Assembly: GCA_944326695.1 (NCBI GenBank)
Contig: CALVEZ010000019.1
Coordinates: 1-64,000 of the forward strand
Source: Candidatus Bilophila faecipullorum
GTDB lineage: Bacteria; Desulfobacterota; Desulfovibrionia; Desulfovibrionales; Desulfovibrionaceae
Reading direction: 5' to 3'
Length of the DNA stretch: 64,000 nt
Shown here: piece by piece, positions 52,018-60,360 of the stretch
Layout of the letters: the number at the start of each line of letters is the position of its first letter
How positions within the stretch are numbered: position 1 is the first letter of the stretch
Notes under the pieces: generated by a model
Database searches by the model: none
The model's input: only the letters and a program-made list of their open reading frames with translations
Told to the model about the DNA's origin: nothing
Program-made: the position numbers and the translations under genes

Positions 52018-53142
52018 ATGTCTTTTCCAGCTTTGCGCATCGGCGATCTCGTCGCTCGCACCCCTATCGTACAGGGCGGCATGGGCGTCGGCATCTCTCT
52101 CTCCCGCCTCGCTTCCGCCGTGGCCAATGAAGGCGGCATCGGGGTCATCGCCGGCGCCATGATCGGGATGAAAGAGCCCGACGTCGCCAGCAACCCCCTC
52201 GAAGCCAATCTCCGCGCGCTGCGTACCGAAATCGAAAAGGCCCGCAAGGCCACTCAAGGCATCATCGGCGTCAACATCATGGTGGCGCTGACCACGTTCG
52301 CGGACATGGTCCGGACGGCCATCGAAGCGAAGGCCGACGTGATTTTCTCGGGAGCGGGCCTGCCTATGGACCTGCCCAAAATCTTCAACGAAACCTGCGA
52401 ACGCCACAAGGAAGCCTTCAAGACGAAGCTCGTTCCCATCGTTTCCTCGGGACGCGCCGCCACGCTCATTGCCCGCAAGTGGCTTTCCCGCACCGGCTAC
52501 CTGCCCGACGCCTTCGTGGTCGAAGGCCCCAAGGCGGGCGGGCATCTTGGCTTTGCGCCGGAAAACATCTTCGATCCCAACTACGCGCTCGAACTCCTCG
52601 TCCCCGAAGTGGTCGAGGCCGTGAAACCACTTGAAGACAAGGCGGGCCGGGCCATCCCCGTCATCGCGGCGGGCGGCGTCTACACCGGCGGCGACATCAA
52701 GAAATTCCTCGATCTCGGCGCTTCCGGCGTGCAGATGGGGACGCGTTTCGTCGCCACCCACGAATGCGATGCCGACGACCGTTTCAAGCAGGCCTACATC
52801 GACGCCAAGCCCGAAGACGTCACCATCATCAAGAGCCCCGTGGGGATGCCGGGCCGCGCCCTTTCCAACGACTTCATCGAGTCCATGCGCGAAGGCGGCA
52901 AAAAGCCCTTCAAGTGCATCTTCCATTGCGTGAGCACCTGCCAGCAGGAAAAGACCCCCTACTGCATCGCCGCCGCACTGATCAACGCCATGAAGGGCAA
53001 CCTGGCGCGCGGTTTCGCCTTCTGCGGCGAAAACGTCTCCCGCGTCAACGCCATCGTGTCCGTGCACGAGCTCATCGCGTCCCTCGAACGGGAGTTCGAC
53101 GCCGTGGTCGAAGCGGGCCAGCCCGTGGCCGTCCACGCCTAA
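52018..53142 (+). CDS. Nitronate monooxygenase family flavoprotein
   Basis: A 374-residue FMN-dependent TIM-barrel protein of the nitronate monooxygenase/2-nitropropane dioxygenase family. TPIVQGGMGVGISLSRLASAVANEGGIGVIAG opens the barrel, GPKAGGHLGF and IPVIAAGGVYTGGDIKKFLDLGASGVQMGTRFVAT hold the FMN phosphate. A Cys-rich segment near the C-terminus (CIFHCVSTCQQEKTPYCIAAAL) is an extra feature. Related proteins in anaerobes are often annotated simply as enoyl-reductase-like FabK relatives, so the true substrate is open. AGGAGG precedes the ATG. A strong terminator follows. Confidence 0.88.
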   Translation: MSFPALRIGDLVARTPIVQGGMGVGISLSRLASAVANEGGIGVIAGAMIGMKEPDVASNPLEANLRALRTEIEKARKATQGIIGVNIMVALTTFADMVRTAIEAKADVIFSGAGLPMDLPKIFNETCERHKEAFKTKLVPIVSSGRAATLIARKWLSRTGYLPDAFVVEGPKAGGHLGFAPENIFDPNYALELLVPEVVEAVKPLEDKAGRAIPVIAAGGVYTGGDIKKFLDLGASGVQMGTRFVATHECDADDRFKQAYIDAKPEDVTIIKSPVGMPGRALSNDFIESMREGGKKPFKCIFHCVSTCQQEKTPYCIAAALINAMKGNLARGFAFCGENVSRVNAIVSVHELIASLEREFDAVVEAGQPVAVHA

Positions 53143-53171
53143 GGCTTCCTTCTCCGCTCTTTCCAACGCAG

Positions 53172-53206
53172 AAGGCCCCGAAGTTTCGGGGCCTTCTTCA
53201 TTTCCG
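53172..53206 (+). terminator. Terminator after the nitronate monooxygenase gene
   Basis: GAAGGCCCCGAA / TTCGGGGCCTTC with a 2-base loop, then TTCATTT. The stem is perfect over 12 bp. Confidence 0.88.
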
Positions 53207-53321
53207 GGAGCGTCCCCCCTCCGGCTCCTGAAGGGGATACTCTCCTTCAGCTTGCCTTCCGGGGATTATGTCTGTACGCAAAGAGAATGGGCCGACAGGC
53301 GGAAGTGCGCCCGGCACAACG

Positions 53322-54119
53322 CTAGCCTTCCCAGCCCCGCATCGCCTTGCCGAGGTGATCGACCCAAATGTCCATGAAGCCCTGATATTCCATCATGCCG
53401 CGCAAGACAGGCGTGCAGGCGATGCCCTCGGCAAGAATCCGCGAGCGCCATGACGTCTCGGCGGCCCCGGCCATGTCCTCAAGCGTATGGCGGCCCACCA
53501 CGGCAAGCAGGGGGAGGAGCCAGACCCGGCGCAAGGGATGGCCCGAGGCGCGCAGCAGGGCCAGAATATGCTCCAGCCGGAACGCCCCGTTGAGCGTCCC
53601 CATGAAGACGAGGGGATCGCGCCGCCGCACGGCTTCCGCAAGCGCCCCATAGCGGCTCTCCGCCGCGTGGCGCGTGCCGTGCCCCATGAAGAGCACGGGC
53701 TCGTCCGCCCCGCGTTCGGCGGGGAGTTCGCGCAACAGGGCGCAGGCGGCCCGTTCCACCGTCTCCGGCGCTTCCGTAAGCAGCGGAGCGCCCACCACCA
53801 GCGAGGCGAACGTCCCGGCCCGTCCCAGCTCGTCCGCCGCGGCAAGGATGTCCCCGTATTCCCGGCCCGGGATCACATGCAGCGGCTGCACGGCCACGTG
53901 CGTAAACTTCTCGAAAGCCATCTTGCGCAGGGCCTTGTGCACAGAATCCGATTTCTTCCGCGCCGAGGCGAGGCGCTCGCGCATGAGCATGGACGTAAAG
54001 GCCCAGCGCACCGAAACGCCGGGGAAGGTCCGCCGCACCTGATCGTCAAAGCGTTTCAGCGTGGATTCGCCCTGAAACGTGCCCGATCCGAAGGCCGCAA
54101 GAAGGATGCCTTTTTTCAT
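53322..54119 (-). CDS. cbiK: Sirohydrochlorin cobaltochelatase CbiK
   Basis: CbiK inserts Co2+ (or Fe2+) into sirohydrochlorin for cobalamin or siroheme synthesis. The 265-residue protein is the anaerobic type: MKKGILLAAFGSGTF, HVAVQPLHVIPGREYGD, the metal/proton His H147 in LFMGHGTRH and H211 in VVGRHTLEDMAG, spaced as in characterised CbiK. Unlike Desulfovibrio CbiKP it has no signal peptide, so it is cytoplasmic. The frame is open far upstream (to 56390) antisense to other genes, which is not coding. The ribosome-binding site is poor. The palindrome GTACAA-N4-TTGTAC lies only 10-25 bases before the start codon. Confidence 0.93.
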   Translation of the reverse strand: MKKGILLAAFGSGTFQGESTLKRFDDQVRRTFPGVSVRWAFTSMLMRERLASARKKSDSVHKALRKMAFEKFTHVAVQPLHVIPGREYGDILAAADELGRAGTFASLVVGAPLLTEAPETVERAACALLRELPAERGADEPVLFMGHGTRHAAESRYGALAEAVRRRDPLVFMGTLNGAFRLEHILALLRASGHPLRRVWLLPLLAVVGRHTLEDMAGAAETSWRSRILAEGIACTPVLRGMMEYQGFMDIWVDHLGKAMRGWEG

Positions 54120-54128
54120 CGCAGTAGC

Positions 54129-54144
54129 GTACAAAAAATTGTAC
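54129..54144. promoter_or_regulatory. Operator-like palindrome in front of cbiK
   Basis: GTACAAAAAATTGTAC: arms GTACAA and TTGTAC around AAAA, 10 bases before the cbiK ATG. A protein bound here would block transcription or translation initiation of cbiK. The same arms occur at 31318-31333. Confidence 0.6.
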
Positions 54145-54199
54145 CTTCCTTTTTTCTTTTGTATCCCAACAGGATAATGCGGCTGAGGCCGACCGTGTG

Positions 54200-54228
54200 T
54201 TGACGCGCTCCAAGGCGGCTGATACCCT
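54200..54228 (+). promoter_or_regulatory. Predicted sigma-70 promoter of rfbD
   Basis: TTGACG and TACCCT are separated by 17 bases, 30 bases before the GTG start of rfbD. It is divergent from cbiK. Confidence 0.6.
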
Positions 54229-54257
54229 GACGACTTATACATGTATGGAGAAAGCCC

Positions 54258-55115
54258 GTGACTATCCCTGTCGCTCTCGTCCTTGGCGGACGCGGCCTTC
54301 TCGGCCAGTCCCTGATGAAGCAGCTTGCCGGAAACGGCTGGGAGACGCAAACGCTGGACCGCAACGATTGCAATCTCCTCAATCCCGCGGAATTGCAGCC
54401 CCGCATCGAAAGCATCCATCCCGACATCATCCTCAACGCCGTGAGCTGGAACACGGAAGAGCCTGCTGAAGAACAGCCACAAGAAGCCCTCTCTGTCAAC
54501 CGGGGGCTTCCCGCCTTTCTGGGCGGGCTCGTCAAGGGGACCACGATCTCGCTCATCCATTTCAGTTCCGATCTGGTCTTCAACGGCCGCAAGGAAGGCC
54601 CCTATACCGAAGAGGACAAGGCCGATCCCGTCTCCGTCTGCGGCAAGAGCCGCCTTGCGGGAGAACAGGCGCTCCTCGAACTGGGCGCGGACAACATCTG
54701 CATCATCCGCACGGGCTGGCTCTTCGGGCCGGGAGGCGACAATTTCGTGAGCCGCATCCTGACGCAGGCCCGGACAGAGCCGTCGCTGGAAATCATCCAT
54801 GATCAGATCGGCTCGCCCTCCTATACCGTCGACGTCGCGCAGGCGACGGTCCAGCTTGTCAAGAGAAAGGCGCAGGGCCTTTACCATGTGGCCAACTCCG
54901 GCCGTGCCTCGTGGTGCGAACTGGCCGCCGAAGCCGTGCGGCAGGCAAGCCTTCCCTGCAAGATAGGAGCCGTAGCCACCGGGGACGGCGCGCGGCGGGC
55001 CGCAAACGAAGTCCTCTCCTCGGCCAAATACGCCGCCTTCACCGGCTCTCCCCTGCGTCCGTGGCCGCAGGCCCTGCGCGAATACATCTATACGGAACTG
55101 CTTTCCGGCCAATAG
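54258..55115 (+). CDS. rfbD: dTDP-4-dehydrorhamnose reductase
   Basis: RfbD makes dTDP-L-rhamnose, a precursor of O-antigen or other surface glycans. The 285-residue Rossmann protein has ALVLGGRGLLGQSL at the NAD(P)H site, LNAVSWNTEEPAE, and ISLIHFSSDLVFNGRKEGPYTEEDKADPVSVCGKSRLAGEQALL with the Ser and Tyr/Lys-type catalytic region. In the usual Y-x3-K position this protein reads V-C-G-K rather than Y-G-x-x-K, which is worth checking. GTG start with GGAG 7 bases before. No rfbA, B or C is nearby, so it could also be an unassigned NAD-dependent sugar reductase of the same family. Confidence 0.82.
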   Translation: MTIPVALVLGGRGLLGQSLMKQLAGNGWETQTLDRNDCNLLNPAELQPRIESIHPDIILNAVSWNTEEPAEEQPQEALSVNRGLPAFLGGLVKGTTISLIHFSSDLVFNGRKEGPYTEEDKADPVSVCGKSRLAGEQALLELGADNICIIRTGWLFGPGGDNFVSRILTQARTEPSLEIIHDQIGSPSYTVDVAQATVQLVKRKAQGLYHVANSGRASWCELAAEAVRQASLPCKIGAVATGDGARRAANEVLSSAKYAAFTGSPLRPWPQALREYIYTELLSGQ

Positions 55116-55121
55116 GCTCCC

Positions 55122-56072
55122 ATGATGAAAGTCCTTCCCTCCATGCTGCGCGAGGTCTTCCTCGACGCTGTGCACGTAAGCCTCGATTTTTTCAAGGTCC
55201 TTATTCCAATCATCATCGGCATGAAAATCCTTGCCGAGCTTGACTGGATACGCTACCTCGCCCTGCCGCTCGAACCGGTCATGCGGCTCACCGGCCTGCC
55301 CGCCGATCTGGGCATCGCGTGGGCCACGGGGATCATGGTCAATTTTTACTCTGCCCTCATCGTCTTCGTGGGGCTCTTGCCGAATCTCCCCCCGCTCACC
55401 ACGGCGCAGGTGACCACACTTGCGGTCATGATGCTCATCGCGCACAGCCTCCCCGCCGAAGGCCGCATCGCGGCGCAGTGCGGCGTCTCCTTCCTCGGCC
55501 AGACGCTGATCCGGCTGGGGGTCGCCGTGCTCGGCGGGATCATCGTCCACGCGGCCTGCCTCTCCTTCGGCTGGCTCGACACCCCCGCCCGCATCGTTTT
55601 CAGCGCGACGCCGCCGGATACGAATCTTCTCTGGTGGGCCCTGGGCGAAGTGCGGAACCTGGCGAGCATCTTTTGCATCATTTTCGCGGTCATGCTGCTG
55701 CAACGACTGCTGCGCCACTTCCGCGTGGCAGACCTCGTTGGCCGGGCCCTCGCCCCGGGTCTGCACCTCCTCGGTATGCGCCCGGTCGCGGCCACCACCA
55801 TGATCCTCGGCGTGGTCACCGGCATCCTCTACGCCAGCGGCATCATCCTCAAGGAGGCCCGCAGCGGCGAGCTGAGCCGCCATGACGTTTTCTCCGCCAT
55901 GACCTTCATGGGCCTCGCGCACGCGATCATCGAGGATACCTGCCTCATGCTGCTCATCGGCGCGCACCTCGGAGGGATTTTCTTCCTGCGTCTGGCGCTG
56001 GCCTTCGCGGTCTGCGCCCTCATCAACGTCATGTATATCCGCATCAAGGGAAAGGATGCGGAAACGGCCTGA
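55122..56072 (+). CDS. Nucleoside-recognition (Gate) domain membrane protein
   Basis: A 316-residue integral membrane protein with about 8 hydrophobic segments and two Gate-type repeats: FFKVLIPIIIGMKILAELDWIRYLALPLEPVMRLTGLPADLGIAWATGIMVNFYSALIVF in the first half, and LVGRALAPGLHLLGMRPVAATTMILGVVTGILYASGIILKEA in the second. The SpmA/SpmB- and FeoB-like Gate domain is found in transporters and in spore maturation proteins; in Desulfovibrio-type bacteria this form is of unknown function. It starts 6 bases after rfbD and is followed by lpxB after 25 bases, so rfbD-Gate-lpxB look like one operon. Confidence 0.83.
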   Translation: MMKVLPSMLREVFLDAVHVSLDFFKVLIPIIIGMKILAELDWIRYLALPLEPVMRLTGLPADLGIAWATGIMVNFYSALIVFVGLLPNLPPLTTAQVTTLAVMMLIAHSLPAEGRIAAQCGVSFLGQTLIRLGVAVLGGIIVHAACLSFGWLDTPARIVFSATPPDTNLLWWALGEVRNLASIFCIIFAVMLLQRLLRHFRVADLVGRALAPGLHLLGMRPVAATTMILGVVTGILYASGIILKEARSGELSRHDVFSAMTFMGLAHAIIEDTCLMLLIGAHLGGIFFLRLALAFAVCALINVMYIRIKGKDAETA

Positions 56073-56097
56073 CCCACCATCCACACGACGAGTTGGC

Positions 56098-57213
56098 ATG
56101 AAACACATCTGGATCAACGCCGGGGAGCTTTCCGGCGACATGCAGGCCGCGGCGCTGTTGAGCGCCCTGCGCGAACGGGAGCCTGATCTCAGGGCCACGG
56201 GCATGGGCGGGCCCAACCTCGCCCGCGCCGGGCAAAAGAACCTCTTCCGCGTGGAGGCGCTTTCGGTCATGGGCATTGCGGAAGTGCTCACGGCCCTGCC
56301 CCGCGCCCTTCGGATGCTCGCACGCATCAAGGAGGAACTGGCGGCCCTGCGCCCGGATGCCGTGGTGCTGGTGGACGCGCCGGAGTTCAATTTCCGGGTG
56401 GCGAAGATCGCGCACGGCCTCGGGATTCCGGTCTACTACTTCATACCGCCGAAAATCTGGGCATGGCGGACCGGGCGCGTCCGCTTCCTGCACCGCCACG
56501 TGCGGCGGCTTTTCTGCATCCTGCCTTTCGAGCCGGATTTTTACGCCCGCTATGGTGTAGCCGTGGATTACGTGGGCAACCCCCTCGTCGATATGGTCCA
56601 ATGGCCGGAACTGGAAACACTGTCGCCCGTCAGTGGGCGCATCGGCCTCATGCCCGGAAGCCGCCGCAAGGAAGTCGAAAGCCTCCTGCCCCGTTTCGGG
56701 GAAGCGGCCCGCCTCCTGCTCCGGCAGGGGCGCGACGTGCGTTTCCACTGCCTGCGCGCGCCCAACATGACGGAAGAAAAGCTGCGTTCGCTCTGGCCAG
56801 CCGATGTTCCTCTCGTTTTTGAGCAGCCGGAAGACCGTTACGCGGCCATGCGCCGTTGCGAATGCCTGCTGGCGGCTTCCGGGACGGCCACGCTGGAAGC
56901 GGCCCTTGCGGGCGTGCCAACCATCGTCGCCTACCGCGTCGCGCCCTTGTCGGCTCTGGTAGGGCGCCTGCTCATCAAGGTCAAATGGGTCAGCCTGCCT
57001 AACCTGATCATGGGCCGGGAAGTTTTCCCCGAACTTTTGCAGGATCAGGCCAGCGGCGACGCGTTGGCCGCCCAGCTCGGGGCGTGGCTTGACAAGCCGG
57101 CCCAGCTTGCCGCCGTGCGCGCCGCGACGGACGACATCCGCCGACGCTGCGGCGAGCCGGGCAGCGCGGGACGCGCCGCGGAAAAGCTGCTGGCCGCGAT
57201 GGAAGGGGCATGA
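56098..57213 (+). CDS. lpxB: Lipid-A-disaccharide synthase
   Basis: LpxB joins UDP-diacylglucosamine and lipid X in lipid A synthesis. The 371-residue GT19 glycosyltransferase has WINAGELSGDMQAAALLSALRE, GMGGPNLARAG, PDAVVLVDAPEFNFRVAKIAH, YYFIPPKIWAWRTGRV, CILPFEPDFY, VDYVGNPLVD, LMPGSRRKEVESLLP and LAASGTATLEAALAGVPTIVAYR. The start at 56098 gives the conserved N-terminus; the earlier ATG at 56056 is inside the previous gene. Separated from lpxC by about 53 kb. Confidence 0.97.
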   Translation: MKHIWINAGELSGDMQAAALLSALREREPDLRATGMGGPNLARAGQKNLFRVEALSVMGIAEVLTALPRALRMLARIKEELAALRPDAVVLVDAPEFNFRVAKIAHGLGIPVYYFIPPKIWAWRTGRVRFLHRHVRRLFCILPFEPDFYARYGVAVDYVGNPLVDMVQWPELETLSPVSGRIGLMPGSRRKEVESLLPRFGEAARLLLRQGRDVRFHCLRAPNMTEEKLRSLWPADVPLVFEQPEDRYAAMRRCECLLAASGTATLEAALAGVPTIVAYRVAPLSALVGRLLIKVKWVSLPNLIMGREVFPELLQDQASGDALAAQLGAWLDKPAQLAAVRAATDDIRRRCGEPGSAGRAAEKLLAAMEGA

Positions 57214-57216
57214 CAA

Positions 57217-57302
57217 GCGGGGGAAGGGAGGGGAACCCTTCTGAAGAAGGGTTCCCCTCCCTTCCCCCGCGCCCCCATCCCTCCCCTCCCAAGACTTTCG
57301 GA
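57217..57302 (+). repeat. 54-bp perfect palindrome with C-rich tail
   Basis: Two 26-base arms (57217-57242 and 57245-57270) are perfect inverted repeats around GA. The tail runs C-rich to CCCAAGACTTTCGG, matching the copy at the window start. It begins 4 bases after the lpxB stop, so it may also act as a transcript end or as an RNA-stabilising hairpin. Confidence 0.8.
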
Positions 57303-57498
57303 CGCGGGCGCAAGGCGCGCCTTCGCCTCGCGGTCCGGGCCGCGCTGGTGTTTTTCCATTCCATAAGGGCTTGTTGAAACGTCCGGGCTTGGAATACCCT
57401 GAAAACAGCGGGGAGAGCGGTTCTTTCCACGCTTTAAATCTGGCTCAGGCGGAAAGTCTGATAAAAGATGGAGATGGAACATATCCAAGGAAGCAGGC

Positions 57499-57759
57499 AT
57501 GTCATCCGATAAACAGGGCTTGTTCGATGCCCTCGGGCGCGCCAGCGTCATGGGGCTGCACATGGTTTCGGGGATCATCGTGGGGTGTCTTCTGGGCTAC
57601 TGGCTCGACAGGTGGCTGGAAACCTCCCCGTGGTTTGCCGGTGCGGGGCTGGTATTGGGCATTGCTGCGGGATTCCGCAACGTTTGGCTCGACGCGCGCA
57701 TATTGCTGCGGCAGGGGGAGGAGAGTGATGCAGGCAAAAAACGTCCGCACGGGCAATAG
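57499..57759 (+). CDS. AtpZ/AtpI family protein
   Basis: An 86-residue membrane protein with two transmembrane helices: GLHMVSGIIVGCLLGYWLDRWLETSPWFAGAGLVLGIAAGFRNVWLDARILL, the AtpZ/AtpI signature. It sits at the head of ATP synthase operons and may help c-ring assembly or ion uptake. GGAAG precedes the ATG. Its end overlaps the next gene by 32 bases in another frame, indicating tight coupling. Confidence 0.9.
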   Translation: MSSDKQGLFDALGRASVMGLHMVSGIIVGCLLGYWLDRWLETSPWFAGAGLVLGIAAGFRNVWLDARILLRQGEESDAGKKRPHGQ

Positions 57760-58228
57760 CGCGGCGGAAGGCGGGCTGACGGGAAGGAGCGCCGCGAAGG
57801 GCGGCCTTTTCCATTTCCTTGAAAAGGCCCTCTGGAAACGGGGCATCCATGACGAAACGCTGCGGCAGGTGCTCGTCTGGCAGATCGCGGCCGTGCTTTT
57901 CACGCTGACGCTGGGCGGGGCGCTGTGGGCCTTCCATCCGGTGGGGAAGTGGCTCTTTTGGTTCGGCTTCGGCGCGCTTCTTTCCGCATGGAATTTTTAC
58001 GCGCTGATAAAATTTGTTCCTAAAATTATTTCAAATGGTTGGAGCAAAAACAATCTCATGGGCCTTCTCATTCACACCAACATGAGACTTTTATTTACTG
58101 GAATTTTGTTGTACATGGCACTGGTATGGTGGCAAGGCCCTCTGTCCGCGATCCTTTCCGGGCTCGCCGCGCTCCTCGTCGGGATGACCGCCGTGGGGTT
58201 GAAAAAGACAATGAAAAAGCCGTGTTGA
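57728..58228 (+). CDS. ATP synthase subunit I
   Basis: A 166-residue protein with four hydrophobic segments of the ATP synthase I-chain family: VLVWQIAAVLFTLTLGGALWAF, LFWFGFGALLSAWNFYALIKFVPKII, LLIHTNMRLLFTGILLYMALVWW, and AILSGLAALLVGMTAVGLKK. It has a longer soluble N-terminus than average (about 50 residues, Gly/Ala/Lys-rich). GGGGGAGGAGAG stands before the ATG. It lies within the Fo gene cluster between atpZ and atpB. Confidence 0.85.
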   Translation: MQAKNVRTGNSAAEGGLTGRSAAKGGLFHFLEKALWKRGIHDETLRQVLVWQIAAVLFTLTLGGALWAFHPVGKWLFWFGFGALLSAWNFYALIKFVPKIISNGWSKNNLMGLLIHTNMRLLFTGILLYMALVWWQGPLSAILSGLAALLVGMTAVGLKKTMKKPC

Positions 58229-58401
58229 AACAAAACGCGGCCAGCCTTTTTCTGACGCATCATACCTTCATTCGTACCTTTACCGACGCCGTGCCGAACT
58301 TTCGGCGCGGGGAGGGCGAACTTCGCCTTTTTACGGCGAACGGGCCTTTTTCGGGCGCACCGCGCGCGTAATGACCGACTTTCTCTTTAAGGAGCGCACA
58401 C

Positions 58402-59103
58402 ATGGCAGGCGGACTTCCTGAACCGATCCTCCTCTCCGAGCTGGTCCATCTGGACCACATCACCATTGCCGGACAGACCGTGGAATTCAGGCATGTTTTC
58501 TACACGTGGACGGCCATGCTCATCCTGTTCGCCATCGGCTGGGTGGTGCGCCGCAACATTTCCACGGTGCCGGGAAAACTCCAGAATATTTTCGAGATGA
58601 TCATCGGCGGACTTGAGGATTTCACAGTCACGAACATGGGCGAGGACGGTCGCAGGGTCTTCCCCGTCCTCGGCGGCCTCTTCCTCTTCATCGCCGTGCA
58701 GAACATCCTCGGCCTTGTCCCTGCCTTTGACGCGCCTACGGCCAACGTCAACACCAACGTCGGGATGGCTCTCTTCGTCTTCCTTTATTACAACTATCAG
58801 GGCATCAAGCGCTGGCATGGCCACTACATCCGCCACTTTATGGGCCCCATGCTGCCGCTCGCGCCGTTTATGATGGTGCTTGAGTTCATTTCGCACCTCG
58901 CCCGCCCGCTCTCGCTGACGCTCCGTCTTTTCGGCAACATCCGCGGTGAGGAAATCGTACTCCTGCTCTTCTTCCTCATGGCGCCGCTGGTGAGCACCCT
59001 GCCCATCTACTTCCTCTTCCTGCTCGCCAAGGTGCTGCAGGCCTTCATCTTCTACATGCTCGCCCTCATCTACCTCAAGGGCGCTATGGAACCGGCCCAC
59101 TAA
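58402..59103 (+). CDS. atpB: F-type ATP synthase subunit a
   Basis: Subunit a forms the ion half-channels beside the c-ring. The 233-residue membrane protein shows the conserved region [19 protein letters not shown] with the essential Arg and [22 protein letters not shown], and the C-terminal helices [29 protein letters not shown] with the conserved Gln. AAGGAG lies before the ATG. Only a and c (with the I/Z helpers) are here; subunits b, delta, alpha, gamma, beta and epsilon must be elsewhere, the split arrangement known from Desulfovibrio. Confidence 0.97.
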   Translation: MAGGLPEPILLSELVHLDHITIAGQTVEFRHVFYTWTAMLILFAIGWVVRRNISTVPGKLQNIFEMIIGGLEDFTVTNMGEDGRRVFPVLGGLFLFIAVQNILGLVPAFDAPTANVNTNVGMALFVFLYYNYQGIKRWHGHYIRHFMGPMLPLAPFMMVLEFISHLARPLSLTLRLFGNIRGEEIVLLLFFLMAPLVSTLPIYFLFLLAKVLQAFIFYMLALIYLKGAMEPAH

Positions 59104-59508
<405 letters not shown>

Positions 59509-59522
59509 GGTAAAGGCCGCTA

Positions 59523-59546
59523 CCGGCGGGGCAACCCGCCGGTTTT
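59523..59546 (+). terminator. Terminator after atpE
   Basis: CCGGCGGG / CCCGCCGG with a 4-base loop and T4, 15 bases after the stop. Confidence 0.87.
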
Positions 59547-59611
59547 CACCGGGGAGGGACCGGCAACGCGTCCTCTCCCCGCTTTTTCATCTCTAGCACA
59601 GCGGTATTACT

Positions 59612-60262
59612 ATGCTCTCATTCAAAAGCGAACGTATCCCCAGAGCCACCATCCGTCGGTTGGCGGTCTACGTGCAGGTGCTCGAAAGCATGCAGCGCAA
59701 CGGTGTAGAGGTCATCTCCTCCGGCCCGCTGGCCGAAGCCTGCGACGTCAACGCCTCTCAGGTACGCAAGGACCTCGCCTATTTCGGCGAATTCGGCGTC
59801 CGTGGGGTGGGTTACAACGTCGCCAGCCTCATTGCCGCCATCAAGGCTTCGCTCGGCGTTGACCGGGAGTGGCATGCCGCGCTCATCGGCGTGGGCAACC
59901 TTGGCCGCGCCTTGCTGCATCACAGCGAATTCAAGGCGCGCGGTTTCCACATCGTGGGTGCCTTCGACTGCGATCCCTTCAAGATCGGGGAACAGGTCTA
60001 CGGCCTCGAAGTGACCTGTACGAGCGATCTCAAGGCCGCCGTGGAAGCCAAGGGCATTGAAATCGGGATCATCACCACGCCCCCGGAACGCGCCCAGCGC
60101 GCCGCCGATCACCTCGTCAACGCCGGGGTCTGCGGCATCCTGAATTTCGCGGGCGCCCGCATTCACGTGCCCTCCAAGGTCTTCGTGGAATACGTGGATT
60201 TCTTCCACTATCTCTACGCGCTGGCCTTCAGCATCACGGGAAGCGAGCACCGTCCCAAGTAG
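59612..60262 (+). CDS. rex: Redox-sensing transcriptional repressor Rex
   Basis: Rex binds DNA when the NADH/NAD+ ratio is low and releases it on NADH binding. The 216-residue protein has a winged-helix N-terminus (IPRATIRRLAVYVQVLESMQRNGVEVISSGPLAEACDVNASQVRKDLAYFGEFGVRGVGYNV) and a Rossmann domain (HAALIGVGNLGRALLHHSEFKARGFHIVGAFDCDP). It ends in a helix that swaps between monomers. Rex in sulfate reducers is known to control genes for ATP synthase and sulfate reduction. I saw no clear Rex box (TTGTGAA-N3-TTCACAA) in this window. Confidence 0.96.
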   Translation: MLSFKSERIPRATIRRLAVYVQVLESMQRNGVEVISSGPLAEACDVNASQVRKDLAYFGEFGVRGVGYNVASLIAAIKASLGVDREWHAALIGVGNLGRALLHHSEFKARGFHIVGAFDCDPFKIGEQVYGLEVTCTSDLKAAVEAKGIEIGIITTPPERAQRAADHLVNAGVCGILNFAGARIHVPSKVFVEYVDFFHYLYALAFSITGSEHRPK

Positions 60263-60360
60263 CGGCAAGGGGCCCTTTCCGTTTTCCTCGGTACCGTCCC
60301 GGCTTCCGGGTCGGGGGCCTTTTGTTACGGTCTTTTTCATCCCACTCCCAAAGGTTTTTC

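Noticed and set aside
54120-56390. Upstream extension of the cbiK frame to 56390
   Set aside because: It runs antisense through rfbD and the Gate-domain gene. The CbiK family N-terminus is at 54119.
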